Shown: in pieces, positions 12,612 through 20,407 of the stretch
Layout: each line of letters opens with the position of its first letter
How positions within the stretch are numbered: the stretch's first letter is position 1
NCBI GenBank assembly: GCA_024224995.1
Contig: JAAENB010000788.1
Coordinates: 1-20,407 of the forward strand
Length of the DNA stretch: 20,407 bases
DNA from: a bacterium
GTDB lineage: Bacteria; Spirochaetota; UBA4802; UBA5550
Direction: 5' to 3'
The notes under the pieces: model-generated
Database searches by the model: none
The model's input: the letters and a program-made list of their open reading frames with translations, nothing else
What the model was told of the DNA's origin: nothing
Translations under genes and position numbers: made by a program

Positions 12612-13433
12612 ATGGGTCGTGGGTTACGGAAGGGGATTAAAGAAGGATTTGTTCCAATAGAAAAGGTTACGGATACCGACATTGAAGAGATGCATCGGTT
12701 GTTTGTAAAATATTATGAGAATACCGCCTTTGATATATTTGCCCGGGATATGAGGAAAAAGGACGGTATTATGTGTTTCCGCAAAAAGGTTGATAATAGT
12801 ATAATTGGTTTTAGTACTATTATGAGGATGAATATGCGGTGTAAGGGGAAGAGGGTAGACGGAGTTTTTAGCGGAGATACTGTTCTGGAAAAAGAGTACT
12901 GGGGCAGCGGCATTATACAAATATCATTTATCAGGTACGTTATACTGCAGAAACTGCGAAATCCTTTTGTACCGTTTTATTGGTTCCTTATATCAAAAGG
13001 GTATAAGACCTACCTGCTTCTGGCCAATAATTTTTTGAATCATTATCCCCGCTGCGAAGGCAGGGGCGGGCGGAAAAACCGGCGAATGAAAGATGTGGTA
13101 GAGGCTTATTGTGACTACTTGTATCCGGGATACCTGGATAAAGAGGACGGGCTTCTAAAATTTGGAGATGATTACCAGAAGTTAAAGACTCATGTAGCGG
13201 AAATTACCGATAAATTGAAAGAAGAGTTCCCAAAAATCGCGTATTTTGAAGAACTGAACCCAACCTGGCGGGAAGGAACAGAGCTTCCCTGTATAGGAAA
13301 GCTGGAGCTGGCAGCGTTAGGGTATTACATACAAAAAGTCGGTAAAAATTTGTTGCAAAAATCGCTAGCCCATGTAAGAAGGATATTCGGGGTAAAGACC
13401 GACATCGCTTACGAAAATGCAGACAGGAATTGA
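12612..13433 (+). CDS. GNAT-like acyltransferase-fold protein, first gene of the GH3 cluster
   Basis: This 273-aa protein probably has an acyl-CoA N-acyltransferase fold. The support is moderate. The segment from IIGFSTIMRM through FSGDTVLEKEYWGSGIIQIS resembles GNAT strand beta4 and the acetyl-CoA loop, with YWGSGI in place of the R/QxxGxG/A motif. The remainder is rich in aromatic and basic residues and I cannot place it. There is no signal peptide. I prefer ATG 12612, with GGAGG at 12598-12602, over an in-frame ATG at 12570 that lacks a ribosome binding site. Three imperfect 10-bp repeats cross its stop codon, and a long hairpin separates it from the GH3 gene. Position and orientation suggest it belongs to the export cluster downstream. 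The substrate is unknown. Confidence 0.6.
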   Translation: MGRGLRKGIKEGFVPIEKVTDTDIEEMHRLFVKYYENTAFDIFARDMRKKDGIMCFRKKVDNSIIGFSTIMRMNMRCKGKRVDGVFSGDTVLEKEYWGSGIIQISFIRYVILQKLRNPFVPFYWFLISKGYKTYLLLANNFLNHYPRCEGRGGRKNRRMKDVVEAYCDYLYPGYLDKEDGLLKFGDDYQKLKTHVAEITDKLKEEFPKIAYFEELNPTWREGTELPCIGKLELAALGYYIQKVGKNLLQKSLAHVRRIFGVKTDIAYENADRN

Positions 13434-13451
13434 CAGGAGTTGATCGGAATT
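13422..13451. repeat. Three imperfect 10-bp tandem repeats
   Basis: GACAGGAATT, GACAGGAGTT and GATCGGAATT follow one another at 13422-13451 with one and two differences from the first unit. The array covers the last codons and stop of the GNAT-like gene. It could be a helical-phase binding array or chance. Confidence 0.4.
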
Positions 13452-13500
13452 AGATAAAGCTTTCTGTCTTTTGCTGCTTAAACAGGGATACAAGGATGGT

Positions 13501-13567
13501 ACCTGTGAGGCGGCTTTAAGTTGGAACAGGGAATTCCCCTGTTTGGGCTTAAATCCGTTTCACAGGT
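13501..13567 (+). terminator. 31-bp RNA hairpin with five G-U pairs, upstream of the GH3 gene
   Basis: Arms 13501-13531 and 13537-13567 pair over 31 positions around a 5-nt loop, with 24 Watson-Crick, 5 G-U and 2 mismatched pairs. The wobbles are allowed only in plus-strand RNA (on the minus strand they would be A-C). TTTTCTTG follows. It may be a terminator or attenuator between the GNAT-like gene and GH3, or a leader structure controlling GH3. Confidence 0.6.
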
Positions 13568-13594
13568 TTTCTTGTAATATAAGGGTATAGCTAT

Positions 13595-15277
13595 ATGTTT
13601 TCAGATATTAAAACACGTTATTCATTTGAGCTTATTTACCAGTTCAGTAAACCGGGGTATTACCGGTACCGGAACGCGCTTGCTGATGTAGAAACAGCAC
13701 AGCGCCGGGTATTGTCGGAGCTGCTGGAATACAGTTCACAGTCTGCCTATGGGAAGCGGAATTCTCTTCATAAGGATATGTCATGGGAAGAGTTTAGTGC
13801 TCGTATCCCGGTTACGGATTATAAAGACTGGGAATCCCTGGTTTCCAAACAGATGGAATTCGGGGACGAGCTGCTTAGCGGGGAAGAATGTGAGCGATAT
13901 CAGCCCACCAGCGGTTCCACCTCAAAAGTGAAATGGATTCCCTATACCAATCGATTCCTCGCGGAGCTGGACCGGGCAGTATCACCCATGGTCGTAGACG
14001 TTCTTGCGAAGCAAAAGCATTTGTTAACGGGAAAGCAGTACTGGTCCCTCTCCTGGATGCCCACGGAATACCGGAACGAGTCCGGAGAAAATATGAATGA
14101 TGATTCAAAACTTCTTCCCTGGTACAAGCGTATTCTTGTAGAGCAGACAATGGTAGTGCCAAATGAGATTTCCTTTGCGCCCACATCGGACGGAGCCCTG
14201 TTTGCCACATTGGCGTACCTTGCGGCAGCACGTAATCTTACGGTAATTTCCGTATGGAGTCCAACATTCGCGCTGAATATGTTTGAGCAGTTAAGCACCT
14301 ACCGGCAGGAGCTTGCGGATGTCCTCAGGTCCGGGAAGTGGGGAGCATGGACAGATGAGTTATCATTTTTGTCCTGTCCGCGATCGGCAGAAGCATCGTC
14401 CGTCTTACGGGTCTGGGACGGAAATGTAACAAGCGATTTTCTAAAGAAATTCTGGCCCAATGTAAGTATGATAAGTTCCTGGGACACATCCACTTCCGCG
14501 ATCTGGGCCCGGGAATTAAAAGAGCTCTTTCCGGATGCAGAGTTCCAGGGCAAGGGGCTCTGGACAACGGAAGGGATTATAACAATGCCTTTTGAAGGAA
14601 AATATCCACTGGCAGTGACAAGCCATTTTTATGAATTTATAGATCTTGAAACAGGAACGCTCCACCCATCCTGGGATTTGCAAAAGGGACAGGTTGTAAA
14701 GCCATTGATATCAACAGGATCGGGGTTCTTCCGCTATGCCATCAATGACCGGCTGAAAGTGGTCGATTTTATTAAAACCTGTCCCTGTTTTGAATTCCAG
14801 GGAAGGATTGACGAGGTCGACATGGTGGGCGAAAAGATCGCACCCGGAATTGCGATGTCGGTATTAAACCGGGCAGGCGACCGGTATTCGGTACGGGCTT
14901 TAAGCCTTCTCGCGATTGCGGCGAATACGAGCGGGAAAAGCAAACCTTATTATTTGTTGTTATGCGAAGAGGATAATTCTTTTGGCGAGATGAAAAAAGA
15001 AGTAGCCGAATATGCCGATAGTCTGCTCCGGGAGTCGTTCCATTTTAAGCTGGCCAGGGATTTAAACCAGCTCGCGCCCACAAAAGTCCTGTTTCACCCG
15101 GACGCGCGAAAATTATACCAGCAAATCGCGGAAACAAGAGGAATGATCCTTGGCGACATGAAAATAGAACCCCTGCTTCTTTTGACGGAAGAGGAGCTGG
15201 AGGAATCGGTTAAGAAGGGAGCGGCAAAGGAGTTCAACTCCGGGCAAAAAAATTTAAACTTTGAACTTCAAACTTGA
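13595..15277 (+). CDS. GH3-family acyl-acid amido synthetase
   Basis: This adenylate-forming enzyme of the GH3 family has 560 aa, within the family range. Plant members (JAR1, auxin-conjugating GH3) activate a carboxylic acid as an acyl-adenylate and transfer it to an amino acid. Bacterial members are poorly characterised. The three nucleotide motifs are present: QPTSGSTSKVKWIPYT (103-118), GLWTTEGIITMPF (321-333) and GFFRYAINDRLKVVDF (377-392, with Arg380 and Asp385), followed by FQGRIDEVDMVGEK, a typical hinge region. It is cytoplasmic with no signal peptide. ATG 13595 is preceded by AAGGG at 13581-13585. It is followed after 23 bp by a double-GNAT-like gene and then an exporter, so the product is probably an amide or related conjugate destined for export. 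Acid and amine substrates cannot be read from sequence. Confidence 0.88.
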   Translation: MFSDIKTRYSFELIYQFSKPGYYRYRNALADVETAQRRVLSELLEYSSQSAYGKRNSLHKDMSWEEFSARIPVTDYKDWESLVSKQMEFGDELLSGEECERYQPTSGSTSKVKWIPYTNRFLAELDRAVSPMVVDVLAKQKHLLTGKQYWSLSWMPTEYRNESGENMNDDSKLLPWYKRILVEQTMVVPNEISFAPTSDGALFATLAYLAAARNLTVISVWSPTFALNMFEQLSTYRQELADVLRSGKWGAWTDELSFLSCPRSAEASSVLRVWDGNVTSDFLKKFWPNVSMISSWDTSTSAIWARELKELFPDAEFQGKGLWTTEGIITMPFEGKYPLAVTSHFYEFIDLETGTLHPSWDLQKGQVVKPLISTGSGFFRYAINDRLKVVDFIKTCPCFEFQGRIDEVDMVGEKIAPGIAMSVLNRAGDRYSVRALSLLAIAANTSGKSKPYYLLLCEEDNSFGEMKKEVAEYADSLLRESFHFKLARDLNQLAPTKVLFHPDARKLYQQIAETRGMILGDMKIEPLLLLTEEELEESVKKGAAKEFNSGQKNLNFELQT

Positions 15278-15300
15278 AACTTTCTTTTAAAGAGGTACTT

Positions 15301-16482
15301 ATGAATATTGATAATTTTATAGGCGGTTTTTCCGGGGGGCGAATGGCCAAACCGGAAGACAATCAGAAGATACTCAATTTTTACAACTCTTTTAGTATGG
15401 AAGGAGGGGCTTTTAAAATAGCCTTTCGAAAGGAACCCGATTATTTTCGATTCCTCAGCTATGAAAGCCCCAAACATCATGTATTTCTCATGGAGAATAA
15501 CGATAAAGAAATAGAAGCAATGGCTTCAATGATCGTACGGCCCTGTTACATCAACGGGGAAGTAGACCGTGTCGCGCATATTTCCGATCTCCGGGTCGTG
15601 AGCAAGGCACAGCGAAAGAATAAATTCCGGTGGCGTGATTTTTCACTGGCAATTTGTGAACAGGGAGAAAAGATACGGGAGTTCGAAAAATGCCGGTATT
15701 ATCTTGGTTCCTATGTGGATGCCAACAAACAGGCTAAAGACGTAATTAGTTCATTTGACGCTCCCTATGCCACCAGTGATGTGGCAAATTACCGGATGGT
15801 AAGCCTGCTTGCCCGGAAACTGCCAAAAGTGTTCGGAAGAAAATCATCGGTTTCGGACCTGAAAATAACAATCACCAGGGCACGGGAAGAAGACCGGGAA
15901 GAGTTAAAAGGATTCCTCGACCGGCAAAGCAGGAAGCGGACATTCGGATATGTGTACAGTGGAAAGGACGGAGAACTGGAACGGCGAATTCGTGACTGGG
16001 ACGGGTTTACGATTGCCTCTTTTTATGTGGCCAGGAATACGGCCGGAACGATCATCGGGTGCTGCGCGCCCTGGGATCCCACAACGGGGAGAAGAATCGT
16101 TGTTGATACATTTCCGGGATCCCTGGTTTTCCTGGCAAAAGTGGTAAAGCTCCTGGGGAAAAACGTACCCGATCCGGGAGATGAATTAAAGACCCTGTAT
16201 TTGACAACAATGGAATATGATTATTCGTTATCAACGAAACAAAAGCGGCATATTTTAAATGCCATGATTGATGAAGTGTATAAAACCGGCATAATGAAGG
16301 AGTATCATGTGCTGGCTTTTTGTGATTATAAAAAAGAGAGCATCGCGGCAGGTCTTAAAAAGGATTATTTTGTGGAAAGCACCTCAACAGTGCTCTACCA
16401 GCTTCATGCCCGTGACTCGGAAGAGGTAATACGGGAGAGTGAACTGGCAGTACCTCCGGGCCACGAGATGTGTCTAACATAA
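15301..16482 (+). CDS. Double-GNAT-like acyltransferase
   Basis: This 393-aa protein without signal peptide or membrane segment appears to hold two GNAT-type halves. In the N-terminal half, EAMASMIVRPCYI and VAHISDLRVVSKAQRKNK fit strand beta4 and a degenerate acetyl-CoA loop. In the C-terminal half (from about residue 190), ITITRAREEDREELKGFL opens a second domain with GTIIGCCAPWD and a later Tyr-rich MEYDYSL region. The acyl-CoA loop motif is weak in both, so catalysis is unproven. I chose ATG 15301, with AAAGAGG at 15289-15295, over an in-frame TTG at 15274. It sits 23 bp after the GH3 gene and 32 bp before the exporter, all in one apparent operon, so it is likely to act on the same product. 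Confidence 0.65.
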   Translation: MNIDNFIGGFSGGRMAKPEDNQKILNFYNSFSMEGGAFKIAFRKEPDYFRFLSYESPKHHVFLMENNDKEIEAMASMIVRPCYINGEVDRVAHISDLRVVSKAQRKNKFRWRDFSLAICEQGEKIREFEKCRYYLGSYVDANKQAKDVISSFDAPYATSDVANYRMVSLLARKLPKVFGRKSSVSDLKITITRAREEDREELKGFLDRQSRKRTFGYVYSGKDGELERRIRDWDGFTIASFYVARNTAGTIIGCCAPWDPTTGRRIVVDTFPGSLVFLAKVVKLLGKNVPDPGDELKTLYLTTMEYDYSLSTKQKRHILNAMIDEVYKTGIMKEYHVLAFCDYKKESIAAGLKKDYFVESTSTVLYQLHARDSEEVIRESELAVPPGHEMCLT

Positions 16483-16514
16483 AAGGAATGGTTCTGAGTT
16501 CCAGGTAACGAGCA

Positions 16515-18878
16515 ATGAAATTAATTAAGTCCATAGCAAAATCGATAGTAGCGTATTACTGGCTGGTCCTTATCCTGGTGGCGGCTCTTTCTATTCCCCT
16601 GTTCTATTTTTCCTCAAAGCTTTATTTTTATAATGATATAGAGATCTATTTTGAAGATGATAATAAAGAACTGGCTGATTATAAAAAGTTCCAGGAACGG
16701 TATGGCAATGAACAGCTTGTTGTGGCGGTCTTTAAAGATGAGAACCTGTTTAGCGTCGAGAATATTCAATTGATCCGGCAAATGAGCGGCGCGCTCAAGC
16801 GGATCAGCGGCGTACAGCAGGTGTACAGTCTTACGGAAGCGAAAGAGGTCTTTGAAGACAGCGAAAGCATTGATTATAAGGAAATTATTCCAACCGGGGC
16901 AGTCACTGCGGAGCAGCTCCAAAAGGTGCGAAAAAAGGTGATGGCCAATGAAGCAATCCGCGATAACCTGCTTTCGAAAGACGGAACAACAACAGCAGTT
17001 GTTATAGAGCTAAAAGCGCTGGACAGGATAGAAAAAAGAAAAACTCTTGGGATGATTGTCACCGCTTCCGGAAAGATCGGGGACGGCAGGATAAAACTTC
17101 ATTATACCGGCATACCCTTTATAGAAGCCGAACTAACCAGGCTTTCGGAACGGGACCTGGTACTCTTTATCCCCATACTGCTGCTGATTATATTTGTGGT
17201 CACAGTATTTTTGCTCAAGAGTGTGTCCCTGGCAATACTGAGCCAGGTAAATTTGTTAATAACCACGGTCTGGACAGTGGGATTTTTTGTGGTGTGCGGA
17301 GAAAGTTTTAATATCGTCGTGGTAACCATGACGGCAATATTGCTGGCCATATCCATCGCGGACTCGATCCATATTCTTACGCAATACAAAAAGGATCTGT
17401 ACAAACACGGGTACGACAGTATCAAGGCCATCCGTAGTACGCTAACCCACATCTGGCTTCCCTGTTTTTTAACCAGTGTTACAACAGCAGCCGGTTTTTT
17501 ATCGTTTGTCACCGGCAGTATACGGCCCGTGACCATCCTGGGAATATTTACCTCCGTTGGAGTACTCTTTGCCTTTGCCCTGTCGGTCACTTTTATGCCG
17601 GCAACACTGATCCTGTTTCGAAAAAGGAACAGGGAGATGGGTATGGAAAAGGATGATTACAGTGACGAGGGGGGGCAAGAAACCGGAAAAGGGCTCTTGT
17701 CCCGGGCTCTTATGGCAACCGGCAGGTTTGCCACAGGCTACCGGAAAGCAATTATCGTTGTATTTGTGGTATTGCTGGTTTTTGGAATAACCGGTATTAC
17801 CAGGCTCACCTTTGAAAGTGATTCAATGCGGTATCTTCCCAACAGCAATAGTTTTAAATCGGATTGGATGTTTATAGAAAAAAATCTTGGAGGATCGAAT
17901 CCCTTTGTGCTGCTTCTCCAGGCAAACGGTGATGTTAATTTTGCCCAACCCGAAGCGCTCAAACTGCTGGATAAGGTCCAGCGCGATATTACGGCATCGG
18001 TAGAAAAAATAACCACAGCCGCATCAATTACCGATTACCTGAAGGAATGCAGCCGGGTCGTGAAGGGCGACGCCTGGTACCGGGTACCATCCTCACAGGA
18101 AGAAATTGAAGAATATTACGAGACAGCGGAGGTTGAACTCCTGGACCGGTTCCTGGGCCCCGGGAAAAAAGAGGCCCGTATAACGTTCCGCACACTGGGC
18201 GGGACCAATGAAGAAGCAGTGGCCATAAATAACCATGTCCGGGACTATATGAAACAGAACCTGGGAACATCGTTCGACTATAAAATAACGGGGCTCACGA
18301 AGTTGTATGTAACATTGGGGAAGAATCTCAAAGAGAGCCAGATAAAGAGTTTTGTTGTGGCCTTTATTATTATCTTCATAATGATGTTGTATATTTGCCG
18401 GGGAGTAACCCTGGCCTTGCTCAGTATGATACCCAACCTGTTCCCGGTGGCAATGATACTGGGATATATGGGCTGGGCCAATATCCCGCTCACCGCGTCA
18501 ACCATTATGATAGCCAGTATTACCCTGGGGATCGCGGTTGATGATTCGATTCATTTTATGGTTTCTTTTAGAAGAAAGATCGGGGCCGGCTATGATACTC
18601 AAACAGCCCTGATGCATGTTTATGGTGACGTTGGAAAACCTGTTGTTATTACCACGTTGCTCTTGTTTCTCGGGTTTGGTGTTCTCACCCTGGGAAGCAT
18701 TTTGCCCACGAGATTTTTTGGATCTCTTACGGCATTTTCCATGCTCTTTGCCCTGGTTGGAGATCTTTATGTTTTGCCCGCGCTTATCCTGGTATTAAAA
18801 CCAAAAGTGACGCCATTGGTCGATAAGGTCTTAACGGAATGTCCGCCCGATGCGATACCGGAAGGGGCAGCGGGATGA
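16515..18878 (+). CDS. RND/MMPL-superfamily exporter
   Basis: This large inner-membrane, proton-driven transporter has 787 aa. The architecture is two repeats: TM1 at about 13-32, a periplasmic domain to about 210, then a block of five helices (about 215-370), a linker, TM7 at about 415, a second periplasmic domain and a final five-helix block (about 615-770). Each half carries the acidic TM4-type motif, AISIADSIHIL near residue 280 and GIAVDDSIHFM near 675, as in MMPL, HpnN and patched-like proteins that move lipids or hydrophobic molecules. ATG 16515 has only a weak ribosome binding site. Its stop overlaps the start of the outer-membrane gene (ATGA), which implies a coupled envelope-spanning system. 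The cargo is unknown but is plausibly the GH3/GNAT product. Confidence 0.9.
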   Translation: MKLIKSIAKSIVAYYWLVLILVAALSIPLFYFSSKLYFYNDIEIYFEDDNKELADYKKFQERYGNEQLVVAVFKDENLFSVENIQLIRQMSGALKRISGVQQVYSLTEAKEVFEDSESIDYKEIIPTGAVTAEQLQKVRKKVMANEAIRDNLLSKDGTTTAVVIELKALDRIEKRKTLGMIVTASGKIGDGRIKLHYTGIPFIEAELTRLSERDLVLFIPILLLIIFVVTVFLLKSVSLAILSQVNLLITTVWTVGFFVVCGESFNIVVVTMTAILLAISIADSIHILTQYKKDLYKHGYDSIKAIRSTLTHIWLPCFLTSVTTAAGFLSFVTGSIRPVTILGIFTSVGVLFAFALSVTFMPATLILFRKRNREMGMEKDDYSDEGGQETGKGLLSRALMATGRFATGYRKAIIVVFVVLLVFGITGITRLTFESDSMRYLPNSNSFKSDWMFIEKNLGGSNPFVLLLQANGDVNFAQPEALKLLDKVQRDITASVEKITTAASITDYLKECSRVVKGDAWYRVPSSQEEIEEYYETAEVELLDRFLGPGKKEARITFRTLGGTNEEAVAINNHVRDYMKQNLGTSFDYKITGLTKLYVTLGKNLKESQIKSFVVAFIIIFIMMLYICRGVTLALLSMIPNLFPVAMILGYMGWANIPLTASTIMIASITLGIAVDDSIHFMVSFRRKIGAGYDTQTALMHVYGDVGKPVVITTLLLFLGFGVLTLGSILPTRFFGSLTAFSMLFALVGDLYVLPALILVLKPKVTPLVDKVLTECPPDAIPEGAAG

Positions 18879-20371
18879 TGAAACACCCGGCGCGAATATA
18901 TTTTCCCGTACTGTTAACGGTACTGTTCCTGATGATGGCAGTATTGCAGCCGGTCCTGGCTCAGGAAAAAAGTAATTTTTCATTGAAGCTGAAAAAAGAA
19001 GCTGCTGCTGAGGATGAAGAAGACGAAGAAGAAGATGAAGAAGACAGCGAAGTAACTTTTGATTATACCGGGATCGTATCACTGGAGAACCTGGTTGATA
19101 TAGATACCAGCGCCGGCGCAGGCGATATGTTTAAAAAAAATGAACTACGCCATAACATGAAGATCCGGTTTGGGACCGAAAGGATTTACGCTAAAATGAA
19201 CTCCAATTTTTATCTTATTCCTTATCTTTTTAGTGACAGGATAAATACTCACTACCGCTACGCCACAGGAGCCGAATTCGGCAGGAATCTCCGGGTTTCG
19301 GGAGAGGCTTTTGAGTTAAATTTCCGTGAGTTATACTTCAATTATGAAACAGGAAGTCAAACCCTGCGGCTGCGGCTGGGAAACCAGGTTTACGGCTGGG
19401 GAACGGCGGATGTATTTAATCCCACATCCTATTTTAACCGCCTCGATCTTCGGGAGCTGCTCTTTAAAGAAGAGGATGAATTGAACCAGGGAGTGCCGTC
19501 CCTGTCGTCCCTTATTCTCGCGGAGTGGTTTTCACTTGAACTGGTTTGCGTCCCCATCCAGGTCCCAATCCTGCTGGCGCCCCGGGGCAATTTGTGGGCA
19601 GTTGAGTACCGGGAAGGGCCCTTTGTTATTAAGGTCGGTGAGCAGGAGCCGATTGACCTGACCTGGTCGAATATTAGTGTTGGCGGGCGCTTTGCCGTGA
19701 ACGTGTGGTCAACCGACCTCTCCCTGAGCTATTTTCACGGACCCGACAGTGAGGCAGTGATTCGGCCGGGCAGCGTGCTCATTGAAGACGGGGCGCCGGT
19801 TTCATTCCTGGGAAACGCGGAATACTACGTAGTAAATAAAATTGGTTTCGACATAACCAGGGCAGTAAGCGATTTTACCCTGCAAGGGGAGGTGGCGTTT
19901 TCATTCGACAAAACCGGGCTTGTGGATACGCCATACCGCTACGATATGACATTCCCCATGGACGTGCGGCAGTCGAAATATATATCCTATTCAGCGGGCT
20001 TTAATTATTCCATATCGTACCATGAGGGCGATACCATGCTTACAATGGAGTGGGCACAGGCCCGCTACTTTGATGGGGGAATTAGTGCCCCGCTTATGAC
20101 CGATATGCTAACTGTTATGCTAACAGATACCTTTTTTGAAGGATCCCTGAAGGTCTCTCTTGGCGGGATTTTTAATATAAAATTTTATAATTCCGATTCA
20201 TTTCAAGTTAAAAATGAAGGCTTTATTCTCATGCCCGCGGCAGGGTATGATTTTAAGAACGGGATAGAGTGCGCGCTCTCCTTTACCTATATTTCGGGAG
20301 AGGACGGATCGCTCCTGACGTATTTTAACGATAAAAAAATAATAACACTGAGGATAAGTTATGAATACTAA
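18875..20371 (+). CDS. DUF1302-like outer-membrane beta-barrel protein
   Basis: This 498-aa exported protein has a signal peptide (basic start, hydrophobic 10-28, cleavage likely after VLA29 before QEK). Amphipathic beta-strand sequence follows up to a C-terminal aromatic strand (ITLRISYEY), typical of outer-membrane barrels. The segment GNQVYGWGTADVFNPT with RLDLRELLFKEEDELNQGVPSL resembles the DUF1302 family, members of which are often encoded beside MMPL exporters and DUF1329 proteins. An odd feature is residues 46-59, where 13 of 14 residues are Asp or Glu, just after the mature N-terminus. ATG 18875 overlaps the exporter stop as ATGA with GGAAGGGG at 18860-18867. A longer in-frame start at 18839 would spoil the signal peptide. 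It probably forms the outer-membrane step of the export route. Confidence 0.8.
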   Translation: MMKHPARIYFPVLLTVLFLMMAVLQPVLAQEKSNFSLKLKKEAAAEDEEDEEEDEEDSEVTFDYTGIVSLENLVDIDTSAGAGDMFKKNELRHNMKIRFGTERIYAKMNSNFYLIPYLFSDRINTHYRYATGAEFGRNLRVSGEAFELNFRELYFNYETGSQTLRLRLGNQVYGWGTADVFNPTSYFNRLDLRELLFKEEDELNQGVPSLSSLILAEWFSLELVCVPIQVPILLAPRGNLWAVEYREGPFVIKVGEQEPIDLTWSNISVGGRFAVNVWSTDLSLSYFHGPDSEAVIRPGSVLIEDGAPVSFLGNAEYYVVNKIGFDITRAVSDFTLQGEVAFSFDKTGLVDTPYRYDMTFPMDVRQSKYISYSAGFNYSISYHEGDTMLTMEWAQARYFDGGISAPLMTDMLTVMLTDTFFEGSLKVSLGGIFNIKFYNSDSFQVKNEGFILMPAAGYDFKNGIECALSFTYISGEDGSLLTYFNDKKIITLRISYEY

Positions 20372-20407
20372 GCATAGGCGGACCGGGTTCAAAACAGCGT
20401 TTCGTAT
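20361..20407 (+). CDS. Start of a further exported protein (partial, runs off window)
   Basis: ATG 20361 is preceded by GAGGA (20350-20354) and overlaps the end of the outer-membrane gene by 11 bases. The 15 visible codons read MNTKHRRTGFKTAFR, a basic n-region expected at the start of a signal peptide. In related clusters a DUF1329-type lipoprotein-sorting-like protein often follows the DUF1302 gene, but that identity is only a guess here. Confidence 0.5.
   Translation, partial: MNTKHRRTGFKTAFR

Overview
The window looks like a chromosomal stretch of an uncultured, diderm (outer-membrane) bacterium of moderate GC. A spirochaete or close relative is my best guess. The supports are Phe-rich lipoboxes (FFSC) on two predicted lipoproteins, an outer-membrane beta-barrel gene coupled to an RND/MMPL exporter, and a clean sigma-54 promoter. 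This is inference: no rRNA or other phylogenetic marker is present.

Layout. 1-331: non-coding, with a promoter-like site, a repeat element holding a 27-bp inverted repeat, and a 14-bp palindrome. 332-1519: galactokinase. 1633-6578: a complete branched-chain amino-acid-type ABC importer (livJ, livH, livM, livG, livF), interrupted between livH and livM by a palindrome-rich insertion flanked by a 14-bp direct duplication of the livM start site. 6579-6976: a second repeat element with a multi-hairpin core. 6977-8266: a PaaK-family aryl-CoA ligase with altered catalytic motifs. 8425-10453 (minus strand): HAD phosphatase, exonuclease III and Uma2-family nuclease in an operon with two GTGA overlaps. 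10454-11024: a divergent regulatory region with a double dyad, a sigma-54 promoter and a 5' hairpin. 11025-11351: a STAS-domain protein. 11703-12482: an orphan Cys-rich lipoprotein. 12612 to the window end: a plus-strand cluster of GNAT-like protein, GH3-type acyl-amido synthetase, double-GNAT-like protein, MMPL/RND exporter, DUF1302-like outer-membrane protein, and the start of a further probably exported protein.

How they work together. The Liv genes form one importer, and the downstream PaaK homologue suggests a carboxylate or aromatic link. The GH3-to-OMP cluster reads as make-and-export machinery: an ATP-dependent acid-amine ligase, acyltransferase-like proteins, an inner-membrane exporter and an outer-membrane partner. 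It is the best candidate for an undescribed system, probably an acyl-amide or lipid product. The other notable layer is the intergenic DNA. Several families of long palindromes, some with compensatory changes between copies and some tied to new ribosome binding sites, occupy nearly every intergenic gap and look like dispersed mobile or structured repeats.
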